A stretch of 64,000 bases of DNA from Thiotrichaceae bacterium (lineage in GTDB: Bacteria > Pseudomonadota > Gammaproteobacteria > Beggiatoales > Beggiatoaceae), in the NCBI GenBank assembly GCA_011391085.1, contig JAABRD010000013.1, positions 37,881 through 101,880 on the forward strand, in the 5' to 3' direction. A program made the position numbers and the translations under genes. The notes under the pieces were generated by a model that saw nothing but the letters and a program-made list of their open reading frames with translations, was not told the DNA's origin and ran no database searches. This document shows positions 12,212-19,964 of the stretch, piece by piece. Each line of letters begins with the position of its first letter. The first letter of the stretch is position 1.

Positions 12212-13438
12212 TTAGGTGTTGGAACGCGGCAAGTCCAGCAATGTTTCAATGCGTAACTCTTTATACCGGGATAACACTTGCATGACGATGCCGATTAAAA
12301 CGACGCCTTCCACGGTTAGAATGACGCCCGTATAGGTAGGTAACAACGCGGCTATGGAGGTTACGCCTAAGTAAAAAGTGTAGGCAACGAATACTGCAAA
12401 TGCCAATTTGGCCCCATATAAGGTTCTGGTATAGTTGAAGATAAGTAACCCCAGAATACCAAACGACAGGGCGAAGGCATAGTAGAGGTCCAAGTACATG
12501 ATGAGGTAGGCAAATAGGGGATAAAAGAGGAAGTAAGCCACGCTGATGATTCCCATTTGGAGGAGGTTTAGAGGTTCTTTAACCAATCGTAACAGGGCGA
12601 CGACGGAGATGAAAAACAGGAAAAAGAAGAAGGGCGCCCGCCATGCCATAATGGAAAGTTGTTGTTCTATATCCAATTTATCGGGGAGGATGACGCCAAT
12701 GTTGAATTGGGTCAAGGTTCTGTCTAATTTCCATAGTAAAATCTTCCCGGTCAGATTCTCTTCAATCGGTTCCGTAGGTGGCATAGTGGATTCCGCATAG
12801 TCCAATTCTTTGGCACCGCGTACATCGATCTTCATTTGGAAGTGATTGACCTGCTTGTTGGATTCAAAGCCATATTCAAATTGATCCAGTCCTCGACCAT
12901 TATAGGAGACCGTAATATCCAAGGTTTGGGCTGGTTCAAGAACGCCGGTCCACAAGGCCAAGTTGGGTTGATATTCGGTGTCTTCAATATCTTCTTGACC
13001 ACCAACCAAGAGTTTGACATTTTGCAACATGCCTTCGCCTGGCGTGGTGGGATAGGGGAAAATGAAGGAGAGATAAATTTTCTCGTTCTCTGGGTTGCGG
13101 AGAGTATATTTACTCATGAACTGGGCATTGTAACCCGTGTAATAGACGAGACCTTTCTTTCGATAATCCAGATCGAGTATCACTGCAATGTCGGAAGCAC
13201 TCACTTCCCCTTTGTTCAGACTAGGGACATCGGAACCGAAACGTTTGTAACGTATGGAGGGCATCGGTTGGGCAAGATTTCCTCCCCAAATTTGTTTGAC
13301 GGAATCGAGTTGAGTATACAGGGCTTTCTGGGTCCTGGTGTGGAGACGGTCCGCTAATCCTAGCCAGCCCACTGACAGGGGTAGCAGAATCAACCAGACG
13401 TACTTGTTGAGTAAAAGGTGGTGGAGAATTTTTCGCAT
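12212..13438 (-). CDS. Polytopic inner-membrane protein, CreD-like layout
   Basis: 408 residues. An N-terminal membrane anchor (VWLILLPLSVGWLGL) is followed by about 230 mostly beta, extracytoplasmic residues, then five or six hydrophobic helices from about residue 270 (PFFFFLFFISVVALL, LFAYLIMYLDLYYAFAL, LAFAVFVAYTFYLG, VILTVEGVVLIGIVM) and a short cytoplasmic tail. One anchor, a large periplasmic domain and a C-terminal membrane bundle is the layout of CreD, a Cre-regulon protein, but I see no diagnostic motif. Monocistronic; MITE copy 5 lies upstream of it. No clear ribosome binding site. Confidence 0.55.
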   Translation of the reverse strand: MRKILHHLLLNKYVWLILLPLSVGWLGLADRLHTRTQKALYTQLDSVKQIWGGNLAQPMPSIRYKRFGSDVPSLNKGEVSASDIAVILDLDYRKKGLVYYTGYNAQFMSKYTLRNPENEKIYLSFIFPYPTTPGEGMLQNVKLLVGGQEDIEDTEYQPNLALWTGVLEPAQTLDITVSYNGRGLDQFEYGFESNKQVNHFQMKIDVRGAKELDYAESTMPPTEPIEENLTGKILLWKLDRTLTQFNIGVILPDKLDIEQQLSIMAWRAPFFFFLFFISVVALLRLVKEPLNLLQMGIISVAYFLFYPLFAYLIMYLDLYYAFALSFGILGLLIFNYTRTLYGAKLAFAVFVAYTFYLGVTSIAALLPTYTGVILTVEGVVLIGIVMQVLSRYKELRIETLLDLPRSNT

Positions 13439-13478
13439 ATTGATTTCTGTAAGTGAAAAGGAGTGGGGTCCAAACTTT

Positions 13479-13643
13479 GGTAGTGATGCAATGTGGGTTC
13501 TCTGTCTGAACTCTGATTAGAATGATTTTCAGATGGACTATGATTAGTCAAGCCTCCTTTCAGAGTCCTCATTTAATCATCTCAATCAAAGTTCAAGACC
13601 GACGAAAAATCTCTCGATATTTCACCCAGATTGCATCACTACC
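13479..13643. mobile_element. MITE-like element, copy 5, long form (165 bp, inverted orientation), exact 8-bp duplication
   Basis: Direct repeats CAAACTTT at 13471-13478 and 13644-13651. Interior is the long-form core in reverse orientation to copy 1. It lies 41 bp upstream of the minus-strand membrane protein gene. The rest of the 13439-13932 gap is AT-rich with a TATAAT at 13710-13715. Confidence 0.93.
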
Positions 13644-13875
13644 CAAACTTTAAGTTGAAGTCGCTACGGTAATTTTGCCCAAAGTTGCGCTTTGGACTCC
13701 TGGGTATCGTATAATACGTTTTGGGTAGTCAATTATCTAGTGCGTTAATAAAAAGTATCATAGTCTAGCATTGAAAACAAGACTTCTTTGTTGACGGATA
13801 AAGTGAATTGAGTTATTATATTATTTATCATTTCAATTATATAGTCATATTCTCTTAGAACTCTACGATTTTTTC

Positions 13876-13902
13876 TGGAACGCAATAAGAATTATTGCGC
13901 TA
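13876..13902. repeat. GCAATAA-TTATTGC palindrome upstream of the SET gene
   Basis: CGCAATAAGAATTATTGCGC forms a near-perfect palindrome. Same family at 22834-22920, 33174-33297, 34977-35051, 45924-45961 and 56970-56996, where it is often part of a larger inverted repeat with CTCTGGAGCG ends. Confidence 0.75.
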
Positions 13903-13932
13903 TTTATCATTCATTATCCATATTCATTACCC

Positions 13933-14415
13933 ATGATTATCCCCCAATATACCATCGCCCCCTCCAAGATACCCAATGCGGGTCAAGGCGTTTTTTTAGC
14001 GCAATTCGTTGAAATAGGTAGTATTATGGTTGCGCCGGATAACATAACCAAGATACTGTCTTTCGCAGCCCTTCAAAAATTTGAGGTGGATTCCATAGAG
14101 TATCGCAGTAATGTGCGGTGGTTCGAAGAATTTTACACCATCACCCCAGAATGGTCTGATGAATGTTACATCAATCATTCTTTTACGCCCACTGGTTTAT
14201 GGCATTTGGGATTTGTATTTGCCATTGAAAACTTGCCCGCAGGTACGGAAGTGACGATAGACTATCGTCTGCTAATTTCAGAACATGAGGAATTGGATTT
14301 TAAAGATGCCCACACTGGCCAACCTGTGGTAGGTTTTCCTTGGAAAGACAGTATCAGCATGTCAACTGGCATTCTTTCTCGTCTCTTGCAATCAAAATAT
14401 GATGCGGTAAACTAA
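13933..14415 (+). CDS. SET-domain protein, putative lysine methyltransferase
   Basis: 160 residues. N-terminal GQGVFLAQFVEIG, then CYINHSFTPTG (the NHxxxP-like pocket) and LPAGTEVTIDYR (the GEExxxDY-like motif) are the conserved SET elements that bind S-adenosylmethionine and the target lysine. No pre-SET or post-SET cysteine cluster is present. Bacterial SET proteins of this compact kind may methylate ribosomal or other proteins; the target here is unknown. It stands alone between two repeat-rich gaps, with no clear ribosome binding site, and may be a lateral acquisition. Confidence 0.75.
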   Translation: MIIPQYTIAPSKIPNAGQGVFLAQFVEIGSIMVAPDNITKILSFAALQKFEVDSIEYRSNVRWFEEFYTITPEWSDECYINHSFTPTGLWHLGFVFAIENLPAGTEVTIDYRLLISEHEELDFKDAHTGQPVVGFPWKDSISMSTGILSRLLQSKYDAVN

Positions 14416-14433
14416 CAATCGCTAATAAAAAAC

Positions 14434-14548
14434 GGTAGTGATGCAATGTGGGTGATATTCATAGAGTTTCCCTCACCCCCGGCCCCTCTCCCAGAGGGAG
14501 AGGGGCCGGGGGTGAGGGTAACCATATCACCCACATTGCATCACTACC
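14434..14548. mobile_element. MITE-like element, copy 6, GC-rich interior (115 bp), exact 8-bp duplication
   Basis: Direct repeats TAAAAAAC at 14426-14433 and 14549-14556. Instead of the usual core it carries a CCCTCACCCCCGGCCCCTCTC palindrome, as do copies at 50175 and 62471. A second palindrome (AACTAAGTTTCTT, 14554-14578) follows. The remainder of the 14416-14854 gap shows no gene. Confidence 0.93.
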
Positions 14549-14854
14549 TAAAAAACTAAGTTTCTTGAAGAAACTTAATTTATCACCTGACGCATTCTCT
14601 AGTGAAGAGTGCGTCAGCTGAATGAGTTTCCTTAACAGCGTCATTCCCATGCCATAAAATCTTCACTGCCTGGCAAAATGCCGACAGTTTGCTGTATTGA
14701 GGTCTCTAAAATCAGACGAATTTTTCGTATTTGTTAGAATAACGATAATGGGAACCCATTTTGCATTTCAAACGAGGATAATGAATAGGTTAACATGACC
14801 TTATTTGTGACCCTCATCATCGATTATTCATTATTCATTAAAAAATAAACTCTT

Positions 14855-16102
14855 ATGCAACTTCCAGATAAATGGCGAATCTTGATTGTAGATGATGAAG
14901 AAGATGTTCATACTCTCACCCACTTTGCCTTAGACGACTATGTCTATCAAGGCAAAGGGTTAGAATTTATCAGTGCTAATTCGGCCCAAGAAGCCAAAAT
15001 GATTCTTGAACAGCATCTTGATATTGCGGTTATCTTTCTGGATGTGGTGATGGAATCCAACGATGCGGGTTTGCAATTGGTGCGCTACATTCGTGACACT
15101 CTTCAGAATCATTTTGTCCGTATTATCCTGCGCACCGGTCAACCCGGTCACGCCCCCGAAAAGGAAGTCATTTTAAAATACGACATCAATGATTATAAGA
15201 ATAAGACCGAATTGACTGACAAGAAATTGTTCACGGCCCTCACTGCCAGTCTGCGGGCTTATGCCGATTTGATGGAAATTGAATCTTACCGGCAACACTT
15301 GGAAGACAAGGTGGTAGAACGCACTTACCAGTTACAACAGAAAAACTGGGAACTTCTCACCGCTAATCAGGAACTGAACAAACTGAATCAGGAGAAAACG
15401 GAATTTTTAAGAATGGTGGCCCTGGATATAAGAAATCCACTCTCCTCCATTCAAGAACTGTCGGTTCTCATTCAACGTTCTTTTGATACCTTCCCCAAGG
15501 AAAAACTCATCAAATTAGTGCGTATCATTGAACTCAGTTCCCAACGTATGGTGGGACTGATTAAGAATTTACTCGATGTGAATGCCATTGAAACAGGAGA
15601 TATAAACTTATCTCTAGGTCTCTTCGACTTTCGTCCCTCTTTGCAATTTCTAAGAGACGATTATGTGGAATTGGCCGGCGACAAGGGAATTAAATTGCAG
15701 TTTCAATTTCCCGCAGGAGAAGAGTACAAGCTACTGGTGAATAAAGGTGCCACGTTGCAAGTCTTGGACAACTTAATTTCCAATGCCATCAAATATTCTC
15801 TGCCAAGCAAAAATATTTATATTCGTGTCAATCAACGTGGCCACTTTATGCGTTGTGAAGTTCAAGACGAAGGCCCTGGTCTGAGTCAAGAGGACCAGGC
15901 CAGGTTATTTGGCAAATTCGCCCGCTTAACACCGCAACCCATAGGAGATGAACACACCACAGGTTTAGGATTGTTTATTGTCAAAAAGTTAGTGGAAGCC
16001 ATGAATGGCAACCTTTGGTGTGAAAGCGAATTAGGCAAGGGGTCCACGTTTATTGTAGAATTTCCACTGGCAAATAACACCACTATCAGTCATTCGGATT
16101 GA
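14855..16102 (+). CDS. Response-regulator/histidine-kinase fusion lacking the phospho-acceptor histidine
   Basis: 415 residues. Receiver domain at 8-130 with acidic pair D13-D14 and phospho-acceptor D63 (FLDVVME), ending in RTGQPGHAPEKEV and YDINDYKNKTEL, a variant seen in sensory receivers. A coiled coil (140-182) leads to a kinase core whose H-box reads MVALDIRNPL: Leu190 stands where histidine is expected. The ATPase domain (about 295-410) keeps DNLISNAIKYS, DEGPGLS, LFGKFARL and TTGLGLFIVKKL. It may act as an unphosphorylated receiver-controlled partner of other kinases, such as the two large ones downstream. AAAATAA precedes the ATG; no strong ribosome binding site. Confidence 0.85.
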   Translation: MQLPDKWRILIVDDEEDVHTLTHFALDDYVYQGKGLEFISANSAQEAKMILEQHLDIAVIFLDVVMESNDAGLQLVRYIRDTLQNHFVRIILRTGQPGHAPEKEVILKYDINDYKNKTELTDKKLFTALTASLRAYADLMEIESYRQHLEDKVVERTYQLQQKNWELLTANQELNKLNQEKTEFLRMVALDIRNPLSSIQELSVLIQRSFDTFPKEKLIKLVRIIELSSQRMVGLIKNLLDVNAIETGDINLSLGLFDFRPSLQFLRDDYVELAGDKGIKLQFQFPAGEEYKLLVNKGATLQVLDNLISNAIKYSLPSKNIYIRVNQRGHFMRCEVQDEGPGLSQEDQARLFGKFARLTPQPIGDEHTTGLGLFIVKKLVEAMNGNLWCESELGKGSTFIVEFPLANNTTISHSD

Positions 16103-16111
16103 ATAAAATTC

Positions 16112-16158
16112 AGGCGTCTAAAGCGTAGCTTTGTGCCTGGCTACGCCTTGGACGTCTG
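16112..16158. repeat. Imperfect inverted repeat between kinase genes
   Basis: GGCGTCTAAAGCGTAGC and GCTACGCCTTGGACGTC face each other 10 nt after the stop at 16102. Similar AAAGCGT/ACGCTTT pairs occur near 62660-62712. Confidence 0.5.
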
Positions 16159-16180
16159 GAAAGTGAAAACCACCGTGACT

Positions 16181-19100
16181 ATGAATATACCGCTTACAAT
16201 CATTATTTTACTCCTCATTACGTTGAGTTTGCTTCTAAATTATGTTAGGTTGCAGAAACAACAACTGCTTAAATACCAGCAGGAATTGGAACATATTACG
16301 CGATTAATAGAGACGACACATCTGGGGAAACCTGGGCAAGCCAACCTTTCTCCACAAGATCGACTGCAATTGATGGAAGCCATGTTGCAGGCGATTCCTA
16401 ATCCTATTTTTTATAAAGACCGCTTTGGTTGCTATCAAGGTTGCAATAAAGCATTTGAACAAGCTATTGGCCGTTCTAAAGAGGAGGTGATCGGTAAGAC
16501 GGTGTTTGAGTTACGGTCTCCAGAATATGCCAACATTCACCATGAAGAAGATTTAAAACTACTTAGTCACCCTGGCATCCGGGTCTATGAAACGGCGGGA
16601 GAATATGCCGATGGCAAAGATCACCATGTGATCATTCATAAAGCCACTTATACCAATACCGCAGACGAAGTGATCGGTATCGTAGGTATTCTCACCGACA
16701 TTACGGAACGCAAACAATTGGAACAAACTCTTAAAAATAGCGAAGAACAATTTCGTTGCTTATTTGAATACTCTGACGACCCTTGTCTCCTTTTGGACGA
16801 TGGCCTATTTGTCGCTTGCAATCGGGCCGCCATTAACATGCTACGTTACAGCAGTAAAGAACAACTATTACAAAAATCCCCCGTGGCTATTTCCCCAGAG
16901 TTTCAACCTGATGGGCGCCGTTCTAAGGAGAAAGCCATAGAACTGACAGAACAAGCTTTTCAAAAAGGTTCCTTGCGCTTTGAATGGGTCCATTGCCGGA
17001 CCAATGGTGAAGAGTTTTATGCAGACGTATTACTCACGGTGATACCTATGCACAACAAGCCCATTTTATATACCGTTTGGAGAGACCTCACCGAACGTAA
17101 ATACACCGAAACAATCTTACAACAACGCACCAAAAAATTACAACTCATTCATCGAATTAGTCAATTATTCAACTCGACCTTGGAATGGAAAAAAGTTCTG
17201 CAAACCGTCTTAGGCGAACTACAACATCTGTTAGAGATTACAGGCACCTCTTGTTGGTTAAAAAATTCCACCGGCGAATTAATTTGTCAACATGCCGAAG
17301 GTCCTGGCAGTGACAAAGTGATTGGTTTCTGTTTACCCAAAACACAAGGTATTGCCAGCTTTGTCGCCCGCACGGGTCAATCCTTAATTGTGTCAGATAC
17401 CCTCGTGGATAAACGACACTTTAAAGAAATTGATAAACAAATCGGCATCTCCTTACGTTCCATTCTCAGTCTCCCTTTGTTGAACCAAGGTCTAGTGATT
17501 GGTGTTCTCAATTTAGTTGACACCCGTATTGGTCGCTTTACCCAGGAAGATTTGAACTTGTTAGAACCGATTGCGGCAGCCGCGGCCAATGCCATTGACA
17601 ATGCCCGGTTATACACCCAAGTTCAACAAGAACTCCGCGATCGGCAACGGGCGGAGGAGACCCTAGCCAAACGCGAAGCTTATTTAGCCGCCTTGGTGGA
17701 AATACAACGGCGGTTACTGGCGTTTGGTAGCAGTCATCAGAAACCAGAAAGAATCGCATCGTTAACGCCTAATTCCGATAATTTTCCCTATTTGGACATT
17801 TTAGAACGATTAGGACCTGTGTCTCAAGCCAACCGAGTGTATATTTTAGCCACCCATCATAATTTCTTGGAACAGAATAATACTCATCACCAGTTATCAA
17901 TGAGTCTCCGCGGCGAATGGTGGACACCAGAAACAGCGCCACAAGCATCCCACTCACTCTGGCGCATTGAAGAGTTACCGCGTTGGATCAAAAATCTGAA
18001 AAAGGGGGAAACCATTGCCGGGCAAGCCACCGATTTTCCGGAATCTGAACAACGTTGTTTAGACTCTTATGGGATACGTTCTATTCTCGTGTTACCTCTT
18101 CTCGTCAATGGCAATTTCTTTGGCCTGATTGGCTTTGAAAATGACATCAAAGCACATTGTTGGGAGTCTTCCGAAATCGCCCTACTACAAGTGGCGGCAG
18201 CCGCTATTTCCCTGGCTAAAGAACACCAACATGCCCACCTCAAATTACAACAAGCTAAAGCCACCGCCGAAGAAGCCCGGCAAGCTGCCGAAATGGCCAA
18301 TCGAACCAAAAGTGCGTTCCTGGCCCAAATGAGTCATGAACTCCGCACCCCCTTGAATGGTATCTTAGGTTATACGCAACTGTTTGGACAAGATAACAAT
18401 TTAACTCATTTGCAACAACAAGGCATTCACGTCATTCACCGGTGCGGTGAACACCTCCTCACCCTGATTAACGACATTTTAGATTTTTCCAAAATGGAAG
18501 CCGGCAAGTTAGAACTCAATCCCACGATAGTGTCACTGGCCGATTTTTGCCGGGATATTGTCGATCTCTTCAAACTGCGGGCCGAACAAAAAGGTCTCAC
18601 CTTTGTTTATCAACCCTTGACGACGTTACCAACACGAATCGCAGTCGATGCCAAAAGGTTGCGGCAAATCTTGCTTAACCTCCTTAGTAATGCCGTCAAA
18701 TTCACTTCCCAAGGACAAGTCACCTTAACCGTGCATTATCATCAAAGCGTGACCCGGTTTGCCATAGCAGACACCGGCGTGGGCATTGCAACCAATCAAC
18801 TCGAAGCCATTTTTCTACCTTTTCACCAAGTAGGTGACAAAAACAGTCAAGCCGAAGGGACTGGATTAGGATTGTCCATCAGCAAAAATTTAGTCGAACT
18901 GATGAACGGACAATTACAAGTACATAGCCAACCGGGTCAAGGTAGCCTCTTCTGGTTTGAAATCGCCCTTCCAGAACTTAGCTACCCGCTGACGATTTCG
19001 TCACCCGTGGCGGACCGAACGGCGTCTGGTTTTAAAAACGTCAACCCCCAGGCAATCAAAATTTTGGTCGTCGACGACCTCCAAGAAAGTCGTGTTCTTT

Positions 19101-19675
19101 TAGTCAATTTCCTTGGTGGACGTGGCTTTCATGTAAGAGAAGCGGAAAATGGCGCCACCGCTTTGCAATTGGCCTTAAATGACTTACCAGACCTTATCAT
19201 CACGGACTTGGCGATGCCAGTGATGGACGGTTTAGAATTAACTTGCCAACTCCGTAACACCGAAAAGTTAACTGGCGTCCCCATTTTTGCCTTTTCTGCC
19301 AATACCCTTGACTCTTCAAGACAGAACAGTTTAGATGCGGGATGTAATGAGTTTCTAGCGAAACCTATTGACCTGGACTTATTGTTTAACTTGTTACCGA
19401 AATATTTGCCGCTAAAATTCCAAACGGACGTGGACAAAACTTTTCCAAACTTGACTTCTTCACCAATGACGCTACCCTCTCAGAAACAAGTAGCTGGTCT
19501 CCTTCAAGCCGTGGCATTGGGAGATATTGATGAACTCATGAAACAAATCATTGAATTAGAACAACAAGATACTATATTATCATCGTTCCTGGCCCAGGTA
19601 AAACAACTGACCGAAAATTTTGAAATAGATAAATTGGAAATATTTTTAAAGCGAACGATAGAGAATAGGGAATGA
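16181..19675 (+). CDS. Hybrid sensor histidine kinase: TM-PAS-PAS-GAF-GAF-HisKA-HATPase-receiver
   Basis: 1164 residues from ATG 16181; a GTG start at 16133 would put the leader inside an inverted repeat. A single membrane helix (IPLTIIILLLITLSLLLNY) is followed by a coiled segment, two PAS domains each ending in T-D-I-T-E-R-K or D-L-T-E-R-K, two GAF domains (SLPLLNQGLVIGVLNLVD; VLPLLVNGNFFGLIGFEND), HisKA with H719 (MSHELRTPL), an ATPase domain (LLNLLSNAVKFTS, GTGLGLSISK) and a receiver with D1009 (IITDLAMPVMDG). A short helical tail may dock a phosphotransfer partner. Ligand-binding specificity is not visible. It is a paralogue of the next kinase in the catalytic half; 78 bp downstream of the preceding kinase, so possibly co-expressed. 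Confidence 0.9.
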   Translation: MNIPLTIIILLLITLSLLLNYVRLQKQQLLKYQQELEHITRLIETTHLGKPGQANLSPQDRLQLMEAMLQAIPNPIFYKDRFGCYQGCNKAFEQAIGRSKEEVIGKTVFELRSPEYANIHHEEDLKLLSHPGIRVYETAGEYADGKDHHVIIHKATYTNTADEVIGIVGILTDITERKQLEQTLKNSEEQFRCLFEYSDDPCLLLDDGLFVACNRAAINMLRYSSKEQLLQKSPVAISPEFQPDGRRSKEKAIELTEQAFQKGSLRFEWVHCRTNGEEFYADVLLTVIPMHNKPILYTVWRDLTERKYTETILQQRTKKLQLIHRISQLFNSTLEWKKVLQTVLGELQHLLEITGTSCWLKNSTGELICQHAEGPGSDKVIGFCLPKTQGIASFVARTGQSLIVSDTLVDKRHFKEIDKQIGISLRSILSLPLLNQGLVIGVLNLVDTRIGRFTQEDLNLLEPIAAAAANAIDNARLYTQVQQELRDRQRAEETLAKREAYLAALVEIQRRLLAFGSSHQKPERIASLTPNSDNFPYLDILERLGPVSQANRVYILATHHNFLEQNNTHHQLSMSLRGEWWTPETAPQASHSLWRIEELPRWIKNLKKGETIAGQATDFPESEQRCLDSYGIRSILVLPLLVNGNFFGLIGFENDIKAHCWESSEIALLQVAAAAISLAKEHQHAHLKLQQAKATAEEARQAAEMANRTKSAFLAQMSHELRTPLNGILGYTQLFGQDNNLTHLQQQGIHVIHRCGEHLLTLINDILDFSKMEAGKLELNPTIVSLADFCRDIVDLFKLRAEQKGLTFVYQPLTTLPTRIAVDAKRLRQILLNLLSNAVKFTSQGQVTLTVHYHQSVTRFAIADTGVGIATNQLEAIFLPFHQVGDKNSQAEGTGLGLSISKNLVELMNGQLQVHSQPGQGSLFWFEIALPELSYPLTISSPVADRTASGFKNVNPQAIKILVVDDLQESRVLLVNFLGGRGFHVREAENGATALQLALNDLPDLIITDLAMPVMDGLELTCQLRNTEKLTGVPIFAFSANTLDSSRQNSLDAGCNEFLAKPIDLDLLFNLLPKYLPLKFQTDVDKTFPNLTSSPMTLPSQKQVAGLLQAVALGDIDELMKQIIELEQQDTILSSFLAQVKQLTENFEIDKLEIFLKRTIENRE

Positions 19676-19687
19676 AAAATAGTTGGT

Positions 19688-19711
19688 GTCCAAAATAGGT
19701 TTTGGACTCTG
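19688..19711. repeat. TCCAAAA-TTTTGGA palindrome
   Basis: GTCCAAAATAGGTTTTGGAC, 13 bp after the kinase stop. Likely a terminator. Confidence 0.6.
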
Positions 19712-19737
19712 GTCCCTACCCCGACATTTATTCTCCA

Positions 19738-19926
19738 CAGGACTTACGCAACTATTTTTGTCACTCGTTGAGTTGACACCCCCCCTAGCCCCCCCGCACG
19801 CGGGGGGAATGACTCCTTCCCCGTGTGTGGGTTGGGGGAATGACTCCCTCCCCGTGTGTGGGGTGGGGTGACTGACTCCCTCCCCGTGTGCGGGGAGGGT
19901 TGGGGTGGGGTGAGTGCATAAGTCCT
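19738..19926. repeat. GC-rich tandem/palindromic repeat block
   Basis: Bounded by GGACTTACGCA and TGCATAAGTCC, complementary to each other. Inside, a unit containing GACTCCCTCCCCGTGTG occurs about three times after a CCCCCCGCACGCGGGGGG palindrome. A related block with GTACCCCCCC ends lies at 22717-22803. Confidence 0.75.
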
Positions 19927-19964
19927 ACTCCATTATTCATTATTCATTATTCATTAACAAATTC

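Noticed and set aside
12836..13357. 173-residue plus-strand frame opposite the membrane protein gene
   Set aside because: Composition and lack of motifs mark it as a shadow of the minus-strand gene.
12212..13438. Naming the membrane protein creD
   Set aside because: Only the topology agrees; no diagnostic residues were seen.
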